The notes under the pieces were generated by a model. The model was not told the DNA's origin, did not search any database, and saw only the letters and a list, made by a program, of their open reading frames with translations. A DNA stretch of 64,000 nt. Source: Selaginella moellendorffii (Eukaryota > Streptophyta > Lycopodiopsida > Selaginellales > Selaginellaceae). The position numbers and the translations under genes were made by a program. Positions within the stretch are counted from its first letter, which is position 1. The number at the start of each line of letters is the position of its first letter. The stretch spans positions 1,547,002-1,611,001 of the forward strand of contig NW_003314285.1 in NCBI RefSeq assembly GCF_000143415.4, given 5' to 3'. Below are positions 51,860 through 64,000 of the stretch, piece by piece.

Positions 51860-54528
51860 ATCTCAAATCTAAACCAGGGTTGGTAGAAGTCTTGGCATTA
51901 AGATGTTGATGCTCTAACACTATTATAATGTTACTTCATGCTCATGTCCTTTTATTCCTTGTACTGTATGTTTGAAAGTCACTCTATGTTTCAATTCCTT
52001 TACTTTTTAGTTACATACTCATGAGTTTAGTTTTGTCCTTTTGTTCAATGGCCCAAGATCCTGAAACTTAAATTCCACTTTGCTACCTTTCACCTATGTG
52101 TTCAAGGGTTTAAATTCCATTTCATGGTTATCTTGTGTTAAATCATTATAAGGTAAAAGGTGAAAATTATTTAGTATCAGATAATATGTCCTAACAAGTA
52201 TTATCCAATAAGATTGTTATGACACCAATGAAACAAACAGGAGAGTGAACCCTAGGCCAACCTCTCAACCCTTAAGGCGTTACGGCCTTAAATCCCACAA
52301 GCCATGAAATATTCTTGAAATATTCCCATGGTTCGTGTCATTCTCCCCTCCCTCATGACCCAGCCATATACAGCAGCCTCGAGAAGCTAAACGAGCCTCA
52401 CATGAAGGGAGTCCAAAGCAATATGTGGGCAACTAATCTTATTTTATATGTAAAAATGAAAACAAAAATTTGATGTTTAGTTGCTATATCTTTATATATA
52501 TCTCTTAGGTATGGATTTTGGTTACTTTGTCGTACTATATTAAATGAGTTTTCACTTGGGCTTGTAAAATGGATTTTTTATACACCATTTGTATGAGTTT
52601 GTGCTTGGGCTCATAAGTGAGATGCATTAGTAAATTAAAGTTACATTTTGAATTGGTATAATTAATGTTAACCTATTGGTGGTTATCATGAGTTGTTCCA
52701 TATTACTATGGGTAAAAATAAACCTCTCTAGGTTTGTTATAAGTGGTAAATAGGCTGGCACTAGTGGATCTTACCTAAGCATGATTATAAGTAGATCAAT
52801 CAAGACTATAGAGATTAGTCTATTAGTTCAAGTAATCAATGTCCTGCTCTCTCAAAAATTTTTTTGAATTGAACTAAACGTAGTATGAATGCAAGCTAGA
52901 AGTTTAGTCAAAGTTGAGTCTGAAGAGAGAGTCATTAAAAACAAAGGATTAAACATGTAAATCATCTTTTCTTTTTGGGAAGTTTCTGAGACAATCACAA
53001 AAATTTATTAAATATGAAATTGCACTAAATTGCATATTTAGACACAGGTTTGCAACAAGAGATCTCATTACTTATGCTCACATCATGATATTGAGACTTC
53101 CTATTTCAATACATATTGGTTATGATAGCTTTACAAATGGTGAGTCATAGAATAAATAATGGTGAAGCATTAAATCATTTTGTCTAAGCTTGTTATTGGA
53201 AATCTTGAATTATAATGCTTAATTCTTTCCAAGGATCCTTATTATTTCTCCTTAAGTAGTTTGATGTTGGATTAATTTTGAGTTCGGTTGGAAAGAGAAT
53301 GGTATGAATTTGTGGTAGTGTTGGTGGTGTTAAGTGTCATAAATCTCTATTGGTGGGATGGTATTTATGTTGCATTTTGTCAAATAGAGTTAACACTTAA
53401 TACTCATGTAAATCTTTGTAATAGTAATATATATTTTGTTTGTGGTATTGCTCGATTGATAATCAAATAATTGTAACTATTATATCATGATCATAAGGAC
53501 TGTATTTATAAAGTTACTTGGTCAAACTATAATCAACCCCAAAATAGTTGATGGTGAAATTAATCTACTTGCAAGTAGTAACATCGTAGTAGCTTTGACA
53601 AGGTCTTAAAGATGATCCATTATTCTAAGCTAGTGTTGGTATGCTAGTTAGTTGTTAAGCATAACTTTATTGTGTTTAGTTTTTGAATTAATATAAATAT
53701 GATTTTCATTAGCTTTACATTATAAAATTTAACTTATGGATGTGTTGATGAGGATATTATAGGTTGTATTATGATTTTTTTTTGTATTAAAGTTAGTTCA
53801 TGCAAGATTTATAATTATTATTATACGAGACTTGGCTATAAGCTTCTTCAAACTTTTGTTCTTTGAGTTTTTATATTCATTATTTTATTTATTAAAAGTT
53901 GTTAAAGAAAATATTTTGGCTTATTAGCTTTGATGTTCAAATTAGCTTCCACATTTAACAATTATTAGTAATATCATTTATAACAATTAATTATCTTTGT
54001 TAAAATATTGTTAATTATTATTGATATTGGATGCTTTGCCATTCTTTAGGATGGTAGAATTTTCTTTAATAATGATTATGCACCTTTCTTAATAGGGTGA
54101 TTGACGATTTTTGTGATGGTTAATTGTTATTTTGAGGGTTTTTGGCTTTTTACATTACTATGTAATTTTTGTTTGTGGTTTATTTTGGTTTGGTCTCTTG
54201 AGTTTGAATTATCGATAGGATATTATTGATGCTTTCTTGAGCAACTCTGATTCCTTTGTATTGTTAATTAAAATTTATTTAGACTAATTGATCTTTTCCT
54301 ATGACTGTAACACATGTGATTATAGGATGAAATTTGGATATTTTATCATCAGGAATCTTTGGAACTTTAGGGGATAAATGGGGATAAAATAGTCACTAAA
54401 GGCTTTCTCATCAAGCATTCATTTTCTAATTTAACTTTATTCATTTAGTGATTTTTGGGTTTGGGCTAGTATAAGTAAATTTGTTTTAGCACATTATATA
54501 CATGATGAAATCTCTAGTTATAGGGTAG
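51860..54528 (+). mobile_element. LTR retroelement copy A (oldest, AT-decayed, deleted)
   Basis: About 51860-52167 aligns by eye with the 3' part of the LTR at 54529 (for example CTTGGCATT, TTCAATGGCCCAAG), so it is a 5'-truncated LTR. A decayed primer site TTTAGTATCAGA follows, then internal DNA colinear with copy C. At about 53650 copy A jumps from the equivalent of C position 59190 to that of about 61295, a deletion of some 2.1 kb. Its C and G positions are widely changed to T and A compared with B and C. No coding domain is seen. Confidence 0.7.
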
Positions 54529-55416
54529 TGTTGTGCATGTGACTTCGGGTATCGAAAGTTATCTGTCGACTAGTCCTTACGGACACTCTTACCTTACTGC
54601 CACGATGGCAGGAGCTCGGTATTGCTAGACCCTTTATTAGTCCCTCTTGTTCAAATGTTAGTAAACTGGACTTTGCATCTGTACTTGGCCGGATGAGTAT
54701 AAGGAAGGAATTCCTAAGTGTCTATTTAGCTGAACATACTCGGCCCGGCTTGTTAGTTCTCTTTTGCTCTGTCTTGCATTGGCTTGACAAGAACCCTCGC
54801 ATATTGAGATTAGTCCCTCAATATCGCTACATGATAGCTTACCGTGTCTGCCAAACACCCTCGCTATCATGCCCTTTGTGTTAGTCTTATTTCGATCCTA
54901 AATGCTATTTATGGAAAGTGTCCAGATTTGCTCATTTGGCATACGCCATGCTTGTCCTTGTTCTGCGTCCGGCTTGGTTCTAAGCCCAAGTTCCATTCCA
55001 TGCTAGCTGGTGGAGTACCCATGTCCTCACGTTATGCCATCGGTATGCCGAAATAGTGCCAGACTCCGTTTGGCTCCGTTTTGCGTGCTAGTCCTGGCAT
55101 TGGGATGCTGGTTGCTCCAGGACTGTTCCAAGTCGCTTCAGGCTCCTGTCCCTTTGCTCTTTGGGCTGTATGCTCAAGAGTTGCTCCATGGTTTGGTTTC
55201 GTCACTCCTTGGCTCCATGCTTGGGAGTTTGGCACCGTTCTTTCATTCAGTGGCCCAAGGCCTTGAACCTTGGGTTCCACACCACATTCCTTTGGACACA
55301 CGGCATGTGACATGTGGCATCTGTCATGTGGCACAAAGAGGGTTTAGGTTCCACTTCGTGGTGTTATTCTATGGTAAATCACCATAGGATAAAGGGTAAA
55401 AACCACGTGTGCTACA
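54529..55416 (+). repeat. LTR B (diverged, internally deleted)
   Basis: Starts TGTTGTGCATGTGACTTCGG and ends GTGCTACA, directly followed by a primer-site-like TTTAGTATCAGAGC. It matches the 1150-base LTR at 56794 but lacks a block of about 260 bases (equivalent to roughly 57210-57470) and is rearranged near 54635-54700. It can serve as the right LTR of copy A and the left LTR of copy B at once. Confidence 0.8.
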
Positions 55417-56793
55417 TTTAGTATCAGAGCATGAGTCTCAGCATGAGATTGGGCAACTAGTCTCGTTGCATATGCAGAGATGAAAATGATGATCCGAGTG
55501 GGTACACGTTTTGGTGCAAAGGCTTTGCAATCGTTCCTTAGGTATGGATTTGGTTACCTTTTTTGTACCGTAATAATGTGAGCTTGCTCTTGGGCTCATA
55601 AGATGGATTGAGATGTTCCATTACATGAGTTTTCGCTTGGGCTCATGAGTGAGGCACATTAGCAACTCAAGGTTACACTTTGAGTTAGCAGGATTAATGT
55701 AAGCCTATCGATGGTTCCAGTGGTTCCGTAAGTTGTTCCTTGTACCATGGGAGAAGTAAACCTTCCCTGGGTTTGCTGTGAGTGACAAATAGGCTGGTCC
55801 GTAGCTGTTTAGCATGGCACTAGTGGATCCTTCTTAGGCATGATTACAAGTGGATCAATAAAGACTATAGGGATTAGTCTATTGGTTTAAGTAGTTATTG
55901 TTGTGCTCTCTCATAAACTTTTCTTGGATTGGACTAAAGGCAGTGCGAAAGCAAGCTTGAGGTTTAGTCAAAGATGAGACCGAAAAGAGAGTCGTCAAGG
56001 ACGAAGGATCAAACACGTAAATCATTTTCTCTTTTTGGAGAGATAGTTTGCAACGAGGTGTGACTCATTGCTCATGTTCACATTATGCAATCAAGAGTCC
56101 TTACCTTGATGCATATTGGAAATGATGGTCTTACAAATGGTAAGTTGTGGGATGGATAGCGGTGAAGCATTATACCATTTTGTCTAAGTTTGCTATTGGA
56201 AGATTTGAGTTACAATGCTCAATTCTTTTCCGGGGAACCTTGCTATTGCTCCTTGAGTAGCTTGGTGTTGGATTAGTGTTGAGTTTTTTCGGAAAGAGAG
56301 TGGCATGAGCTTGACCGTGTTGTGAACAAAAGTTAGTGGTGTTGTTGTAAATCTCTATCAGTGGAGTGTGGCATTTGTGTTGCATTTTGTTGAATCAAGT
56401 TAACACTTGATACTCACATAAACTTTTGAAATAATGATATAGGCATTGCTCATGGTGTTACTCAATTGATGACCAAGTCATTATGGTTCTCATATCATGT
56501 CCATGTGATAGTGAGCAATGTGTTTACGAAGTTGCTTGGGTAAATGATGATCAACCCCAAAGTGGTTGATAGTGAAGCTAGTCTACTTGCATAAAGTAGC
56601 ATTGTAGTAGCTTTGACTGGATTCTCAATAGTGGTCCATTATCCTAAGCTTAAGTTGGTTCCTTGTTCCTTGAGGGTTTGCACATAAGGTGTTAGAAAAA
56701 GGGTTGTAGCATTCATTTGCTATAACTCATCAGTTGATCTATTAGCACTTGGAGTAGATTGTTGAATGGAGAAGGTGTGTAATTGAGGCATTG
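55417..56793 (+). mobile_element. Internal domain of copy B, interrupted
   Basis: Begins with primer-site-like TAGTATCAGAGC and is colinear with the start of internal domain C (57944 onward) until GAGGCATTG, where LTR C starts. In copy C the matching place continues GATGCATTGACATCACTAG. This shows that copy C landed inside copy B; the rest of B should lie right of the window. Confidence 0.7.
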
Positions 56794-57943
56794 TGTCGCG
56801 CATGTGACTTCGGGTATCGAAAGTTACCTGTCGGCTAGTCCTTATGGACACTCTTACCTTACTGCCACGATGGCAGGAGGTCGGTATTGCTGGACCCGTT
56901 ATCAGTTTCCACCTAAGCTAGTTGAGAAACTGGTCATCACATGTGCACTTAGACCGGAAGGGCACTAAGGAAGGAAATCCTAAGTTGTCATTTAGTCAAG
57001 CAGACTTGACATGGTGATGAGAAACTCATGATGTTGGCTTGCACTTGCTAGTGTTAGGAACCCCCGCGATATTGAGATTGGTCCCTCAATATTCGCTAGA
57101 TGATAGCTTACCGTGTCTGCCAAACACCCTCGCTATCATGCCCTTTGTGTTAGTCTCATTTCGGTCCCAAATGCTATTTATGGAAAGTGTCCAGATTTGC
57201 TCATTTGGCATATCTACGGAATGTAGAGATCGGCCTGAACACAATGGTGTTCGTCCCGTGTCCAAATTCACAATCTAAGGACATTCCATATTTAGTAAGT
57301 TTTGAGTTTGTCCCAGAGACTAACTCCTGATACTAAGGGAGGCTTGGGGTGAAAGCCCAAAGCGTGTGTTCCTCAAGGGGGGGGGGCTATGGGGGGTTCC
57401 AAATGTATAGTAGGGATAGTGGGTAGGTCGGGCATGGCCGACCAACCTGAGGCATAGTCTAGCTCCCGCTTGCGTGCCTGTCCTTGTTCTGCGTCCGGCT
57501 TGGGTCTAAGCCCAAGTTCCATTCTATGCTAGCTGGTGGAGTACCCATATCCTCACGTTAGGCCACCGGTATACCGAAATAGCGCCAGACTCCGTTTGGC
57601 TCCGTTTTGCGTGCTGGTCCTGGCATTGGGATGCTGGTTGCTCCAGGACTGTTCCAAGTCGCTCCGGGGCCCTGTCTCTTCGCTCCTTGGGCTTTATGCT
57701 CGGGAGTTGCTCCGTGGTTCAGTTCCATCACTCCTTGGCTCCACGCTTGGGAGTTTGGCACCGTTCCTTCGTTCAGTGGCCCAAGGCCCTGAACCTCGAG
57801 TTCCTATGGACACGTGGCATGGACACGTGGCATGTGACACGTGGCATCTGTCACGTGGCACAAAGAGGGTTTAGGTTCCGCTTCGTGGTGTTATCCTATG
57901 GTAACTCACCATAGGATAAATGGTCAAAACCACGTGCGCTACA
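56794..57943 (+). repeat. LTR C (5' LTR of youngest element)
   Basis: 1150 bases, TGTCGCGCATG...GTGCGCTACA, with TG...CA ends. Directly repeated at 62926-64000 (cut by the window) with about 15 differences counted by eye over 1075 bases, nearly all transitions, so the insertion is recent. Contains a G10 run at about 57377 and repeated GGACACGTGGCATG units near 57808. Confidence 0.9.
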
Positions 57944-57945
57944 TT

Positions 57946-57956
57946 TGGTATCAGAG
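57946..57956 (+). promoter_or_regulatory. Primer binding site of element C
   Basis: TGGTATCAGAG three bases after the LTR end is the standard plant retrotransposon primer site complementary to the 3' end of initiator tRNA-Met. Confidence 0.85.
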
Positions 57957-60900
57957 AATGAGTCTCAGCGAGTACTATTCAATGAGATTGGGGAACTAGT
58001 CTCGTTGCATACGCAGAGATGAAAACGATGATCTGAGTGGGTACACGTTTGGGTGCAAAGACTTCGCAATCGTTCCTTGGGTATGGATTCGGTTACCTTC
58101 TTGTACCGTAATTATGTGAGCTTACTCTTGGGCTCATAAGATGGATTTGAGTTGTTCCAGTAGCACGAGTTTGCGCTTGGGCTCGTGAGTGAGGCACATT
58201 AGCAACTCGAGGTTACGCTTTGAGTTGGCAGGATTAATGTTAGCCTATTAGTGGTTCCGTGAGTTATTCCTTGTACCATGGGTGAAAGCAAACCTACATG
58301 GGTTTGCTATGAGTGGCAATTAGGCTGGTCCATAGCTGTTTAGCACGGCACTAGTGGATCCTTCCTAGGCATGATTATAATTGGATCAATCAAGATTGTA
58401 GGGAATAGTCTATTGGTTCAAGTAATCATTGCCGTGCTCTCTCATAAACTTTTCTTGGATTGAACTGAAGGTAGTGCGAAAGCAAGCTTGAGGTTTGGTC
58501 AAAGATGAGACCGAAAAGAGAGTCATCGAGGACGGAGGATCAAATACGTAAATCATCTTCTCTTCTTGGAGAGATGATTTGCAACGAGGTGTTAACTCAT
58601 TGCTTGTGTTCACATCATGCAATCAAGAGTCCCTACCTTGATGCATGTTGGAAGTGATGGTCTTACAAGTGGTGAGTTATGGGATGGATAGTGGTGAAAC
58701 ACTAAACCATTTTGTCTAGTCTCGCTATTGGAAGACTTGGGTTGCAATGCTCAATTCTTTTCCGGGGAACCTTGCTATTGCTCCTTGAGTAGCTTGGTGT
58801 TGGATTAGTGTTGAGTTTGGTCGGAAAGAGAGTGGCATGAGCTTGTCTGTGTTGTGAACAAAAGTTAGTGGTGTTGGGTGTCGTAAACCTCTATTGGTGG
58901 AGTGTGGCATTTATGTTGCATTTTGTCGAATCGAGTTGGCATTTGATACTCACATAAACGTTTGAAGTAAGGACATAGGCATTGCTCATTGTGTTACTCA
59001 ATTGATGATCAAGTCATTGTGATTATATATCATATCCATGTGATAATGAGCAATGTGTTTATGAAGTTGCTTGGATAAATGATGATCAACCCCCAAAGTG
59101 GTTGATGGAGAAGCTAGTCTACTTGCACGAAGTAGCATTGTAGTAGCTTTGACTGGATTCTCGATGGTGGTTCATTATGCTAAGCTTATGTTGGTACCTT
59201 ATTTCCTAGAGTTTGCCCATTAAGATGTTGGAAAAGGGTTATAGCATTCATTTGCTATGGCTTGTTGGTTGATCCGTTAACACTTGGAGTAGATTATTGG
59301 ATGGAGAAGGTGTGAGGTTGATGCATTGACATCACTAGCACTTGTGTTAGTGGAAGTGGCATTATTATTTCAAGTGATGAGGAATTTTCCTTGGACCTTG
59401 ATTTTTCCATGTCATTTTTCTTGTTAGTGTTTTGGCTTCACATTGGATCTTGAAGGTGATTGAAGATGAGTGTTAGTGCAATATGGATATCCGAAGATGT
59501 GGTCTTCGTGATCAAGCCTTGGATGTTCATTTTGCATTTTGCAGATGTCGAAGTTGGATATCGGAAATATGGGCAAAGATGTTCGATGCTTAAGCATGTT
59601 GTTGGATCATGAGAATTGGTGTTGAAGTGAACCTTTGTGAAGTTGTTGGTAGGAGGAAGTTGGTTGAGTCTTGAAAAGTTTGCAATCCTGGACTGAAAAT
59701 CATTCTTTCTCTAGGATGGAAATTTTCCACAAATTTTCTTAGACTTTTCCAATGGCTGATCTATTGATCATTTTTACCGAAAACCATTCCATTTTCGAAA
59801 GCCAGTACAAACTAGTGAAGAGGTTGGAGTTGACTTCGGTTGGCTTAGATCTTAGTAAGTAGTTTGTATGATGCGGCCCGAAAGGGATGCTAACTTTTGG
59901 GGCTAAAGCAATTGAGTTGGATAGAGTCTGGAGTTAGTGTAGAAAAGTGGCTGTTGCGCTTTTCTAAGAAAGGTGACCCTTGTGCCTTTCTTTTGTAGTG
60001 TTGTGCTTGGTGACAGTTTGCACCTTGCATTTCGTTAGACTCTATGAGAGTAGTGAGCTCTCACTGATCTTGACTTGGTCTTGGTGGCCCTGCACCTTGG
60101 CTGAGGATGGTGATGTCCAACTTAGTTGTTTGAGTTTGAGATGTTGGTACCCGTACTATAGCTTTGTCTATGAGGAGGTTGTGTACCGATATGAGTCCAT
60201 CTCATGGTCTTCACTTTAGTTTCGACTGAGTGTTGATCACATAGCTAGCCTCTTCAAGGCATGCTCAAAGCTATTGACTAAATGCATTAGTGAGCTTATT
60301 GCGGTTGAGTTGGATTCGAGTGGCCATTTAGTTTGTGCTTGTCTATGAACTTTTATCTCGTACCTGGGGTATTATGTTCATGTTGGACAAGTATGTAACT
60401 CGATGACATGAGTTAGTGTTTGGGTCTTGTGAAGGCAAGTTGAAGGGCGATTGTTAGTTGCTTTGCGACTAGTGATTATTTGTAGACTTTGTCAAAAAGA
60501 CCGTTGACACTTGCTTTGCTCGATGATGATTTAGCAGTGGTGGGCTTACTTGACCGGATGGTGTTGCGGAGGATCGTGTTGTTGGACTTGCATGGTTTTC
60601 CATGTTGGCATGTCGACTATACCTCTGTTGATATCATTTGGTTACATTTAGTCCGTAGTGTTGGATTTCATTGAGTCTTGGACGTGGTGAATCACTCCTT
60701 GATGATGTGTTATCTGTAACTGAGTATTGTTAGAGGATTGGTCTCGGATACTAGGTATAGTATCTTCGACTTTGGTTAGCTTGGTTGCTGGAAAGCTCCG
60801 AGTGGTGATTCACTCTTGCTTTCTTCTAGCTTTGTCCTGGTGTTGATGCCATTGAAGTGATGCCTTGTCATTAATATTGTTGATATTGAGATTTCAGTGA

Positions 60901-62907
60901 AATGAGATGTCTCTCCGCAAGATTGATGTCGAGTTTCGTTAGTCTTGATGAAGATAGTGTTGATGATTTGGCTGTAGCTTTGTGTTGTTGGCATTCGTGC
61001 AATTGCTAGTTAGCAATTGTATTAACGTTCAAATGAACTGAGTGGCAAGTTTGGGTTAGTTGTGTTCTAGACGAGATTGCTTAGTTGAGGTTGAGCTTTA
61101 GCTTTTCCTTGAAAAGTGATTTAGTCGTGGACAATGCTACCTCTATGAGAGGAAGAGTTAGTGATTGGCATTGAAGTGATTGAATCCTTCTTGGATTTCA
61201 ATTGAGATATATCAATCATTAATGATTTTTCTTGTGCTTGTTATGAGGTGAGTTACGTCTTGCTGTAGATGGATTCATGGAGGATCGTTTGATGATCACT
61301 TGTTGAGCATAGCTTCGTTATACTTAACTTTTGGATTGATGCAAATACGCTCTTCATTAGCTTTGGCATTATAAAGTTTGGCTTATGGATGTGTTGAGCT
61401 GAAGATAGTTGTGAGTATGCTACGATTTCTTCTTTCACATTGAAGTTAGCTTTTATGAGACTTGTGATCATTATTAGGCAAGACTTGGCTATAGGCTTCT
61501 TCAAGCTTTGGTTCTTTGAGTTTTATGCTCATTGTTCCATTTGTTAGAAGTTGTTGGGGAAGGCATTTTGGATCATTAGCTTCAATGTTGAAGTTGGCTT
61601 TGCATCTGGCAATCATTGGTGATGATTGACTATCATCTAGGGTAGTTGATTATCCTTATCACAAGTTTTGCTTGATTATTGTTGGTTTGGAATTATTTGC
61701 TATTCTTCGGGATGGTAGATTCTTTCTTCAACAATGATTATACATCACTACATTGATGAGCTAATTGACGATCTTTCATGATAGTTGGTTGTTCTCTTTG
61801 GCTTTTGGCTTTTCGCAATACCACATGTTCTTTATGGTTTGCTCTGGATTGGTCTTTTGGGTTTGAGACATCAATAGGATGTTGCTAACACTTGCTTAGG
61901 CAACTTGAGTTCCTTAGTGTTGTTGGCTGGGATCTATTCAGATTGACTAGTGTAATGGTTAATATGAACAAGCGTTTGTTTGCTTTGCAACATTCATTTT
62001 GTTCTGTTGATTATTGCTCGAGTTAGTTCTCATAGATTAGGATGTTATTTCCTTTGGGTGATACATTCGCGAGCATTGTGCTTGTTAGTCAATAATACTT
62101 TGTGTTCTTTGAGTTGTGTTTTGTGAGTTGTTTGGCATGCTATCTGCCATTTTCGGTAGTTAAGTTTTATCATTGAGTTTACTTGATGATATACTTGCTA
62201 TTGAATTTTGTTGGATGGTGAATCCTATGTTTTCCAAAGTTAGTGATCTTGGTGGTTCCTATCCTATAATACTAGTTTATCGGATGATAACTTACTTGGA
62301 ATACTTTTGTGTTCTAATATAAGATTTATTCACTGATAATTCCGACTCTAAGATATCATTGTCTATGACTTTGATATTGTCCATCCATTGATCTTTGAGT
62401 TTGGGCCAGTATAGGCAGACTGGCTTCGGCACTTCGTGTGCATGTTGAAATCTCTAGTCATGGGGTAGCTACTGTCGACTGGTCACATAACCCGCCTCTC
62501 TGTCGATGTTTCTTATTTTCGTTGAAAGGGCGTGACCGTGTAAACAACTCTAACTGCCTGTTGACAGTAGTCTATCTAAACCTTACCGACGGGTTTGGTT
62601 TCTTTGCTCAGGAGGGTTGGGGCCTCTGGCTTCTCTCTCTATGTCCCTGCGGACAGGGCGTATCACACTTTTGTAGCTGGGTGACACCCAAAGCAGCAAG
62701 GGTGGCTGACTCCATTGGTCATTTCCTTGTCGGTGACGGCCGGAAGGTGTCTGAGCTGGTAGCGCATCTGCGTTAGACAAAGAGGTTGCCCCCTAACTCA
62801 TTTAAGTTGGTGCATTTCTCACATAGTGTGAGTACCGTGAACTTTTTATGGAGTTGTTTCCTTGGCGGTATTCTAGACTGGAGTATGCATCGACGAGGAC
62901 GTCGATC

Positions 62908-62925
62908 TTCCCAAGGGGGGGAGAG
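62908..62925 (+). promoter_or_regulatory. Polypurine tract of element C
   Basis: A purine run AAGGGGGGGAGAG lies immediately before the TGTCGCGC start of the 3' LTR, the position where plus-strand DNA synthesis is primed. Confidence 0.85.
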
Positions 62926-64000
62926 TGTCGCGCATGTGACTTCGGGTATCGAAAGTTACCTGTCGGCTAGTCCTTACGGACACTCTTACCTTACTGCCAC
63001 GATGGCAGGAGGTCGGTATTGCTGGACCCGTTATCAGTTTCCACCTAAGCTAGTTGAGAAACTGGTCATCACATGTGCACTTAGACTGGAAGGGCACTAA
63101 GGAAGGAAATCCTAAGTTGTCATTTAGTCAAGCAGACTTGACACGGTGATGAGAAACTCATGATGTTGGCTTGCACTTGCTAGTGTTAGGAACCCCCGCG
63201 ATATTGAGATTGGTCCCTCAATATTCGCTAGATGATAGCTTACCGTGTCTGCCAAACACCCTCGCTATCATGCCCTTTGTGTTAGTCTCATTTCGGTCCC
63301 AAATGCTATTTATGGAAAGTGTCCAGATTTGCTCATTTGGCATATCTACGGAATGTAGAGATCGGCCTGAACACAATGGTGTTCGTCCCGTGTCCAAATT
63401 CACAATCTAAGGACATTCTATATTTAGTAAGTTTTGAGTTTGTCCCAGAGACTAACTCCTGATACTAAGGGAGGCTTGGGGTGAAAGCCCAAAGCGTGTG
63501 TTCCTCAAGGGGGGGGGGCTATGGGGGGTTCCAAATGTATAGTAGGGATAGTGGGTAGGTCGGGCATGGCCGACCAACCTGAGGCATAGTCTAGCTCCCC
63601 CTTGCGTGCCTGTCCTTGTTCTGCGTCCGGCTTGGGTCTAAGCCCAAGTTCCATTCCATGCTAGCTGGTGGAGTACCTATATCCTCACGTTAGGCCACCG
63701 GTATGCCGAAATAGCGCCAGACTCCGTTTGGCTCCGTTTTGCGTGCTGGTCCTGGCATTGGGATGCTGGTTGCTCCAGGACTGTTCCAAGTCGCTCCGGG
63801 GCCCTGTCTCTTCACTCCTTGGGCTTTATGCTCGGGAGTTGCTCCGTGGTTCGGTTCCATCACTCCTTGGCTCCACGCTTGGGAGTTTGGCACCGTTCCT
63901 TCGTTCAGTGGCTCAAGGCCCTGAACCTTGGGTTCCTGTGGACACGTGGCATGGACACGTGGCATGTGACACATGGCATCTGTCACGTGGCACAAAGAGG
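62926..64000 (+). repeat. LTR D (3' LTR of youngest element, cut by window)
   Basis: Repeats LTR C from its first base and stops at the window edge about 75 bases before its expected end. By comparison with LTR C it should finish with GTGCGCTACA and be followed by a short target-site copy and the remainder of copy B. Confidence 0.9.

Larger units (their letters stand above)
57944..62925 (+). mobile_element. Internal domain of element C, non-coding
   Basis: About 5 kb between the primer site and a polypurine tract. No ORF exceeds about 112 codons, and none shows gag zinc knuckle, protease, RT, RNase H or integrase motifs on either strand. The plus strand is visibly rich in T and G. With near-identical LTRs the element moved recently, so it must use proteins of an autonomous relative, as LARD-type elements do. 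Short pieces of it recur in copies A and B. Confidence 0.75.

Overview
The window looks like nuclear DNA of a lycophyte, most probably Selaginella (S. moellendorffii-like). This is inferred from three things: plant-only gene families, very short introns (mostly about 45-80 bases) with strict GT-AG borders, and seven long intronless PLS/S-type pentatricopeptide repeat (PPR) genes in 50 kb. No database search was possible. Exon models were built by hand from splice signals, reading frame and remembered family motifs.

Layout. 1-7.1 kb: the 3' end of a polyphenol oxidase gene (+), a GT34 xyloglucan xylosyltransferase (-), a weak small spliced ORF (-), and a ten-exon DUF676 alpha/beta-hydrolase (-). 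7.5-14.3 kb: AT-rich DNA and a decayed Ty3/gypsy retrotransposon on the minus strand (short LTRs, gag, RT and integrase remnants). It is interrupted by non-coding DNA carrying a purine-rich minisatellite. 14.4-25.5 kb: a PPR gene (-), plastid DAHP synthase (-), a PPR gene (+), a plastid ATP/ADP translocase (-) and an X8/CBM43 wall protein (-). 26.5-37.4 kb: a frameshifted bromodomain pseudogene, two paralogous PPR genes head to head with 19 bases between their start codons, tRNA-Asp(GTC), a VQ-motif protein, another PPR gene and a cytochrome P450 with one frameshift. 40.1-50.6 kb: a TTL (TPR-thioredoxin-like) gene, an unidentified small spliced gene, two paralogous PPR genes flanking an AT-rich secreted bulb-type lectin gene, and a truncated GH127 (DUF1680) fragment. 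50.9-64 kb: one unknown AT-rich ORF, then about 12 kb of one non-coding LTR retrotransposon family. At least three copies of different ages lie in the same orientation, and the youngest is nested in an older one.

Functionally the intact genes cover plastid metabolism (DAHP synthase for the shikimate pathway, NTT for ATP import), cell wall (GT34, X8, the GH127 fragment), organelle RNA processing (PPR), signalling (VQ, TTL) and possible defence (lectin, polyphenol oxidase). They are not an operon-like unit.

The most unusual points are: the coding-poor LTR family with about 1.15 kb LTRs and a roughly 5 kb internal domain with no recognisable gag or pol; the back-to-back PPR pair; a 17-base inverted-repeat pattern that recurs at DNA level inside S-type PPR repeats of several genes; and PPR genes that all stop at or before the E motif with no DYW domain. 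None of these is proven to be a new system from sequence alone.
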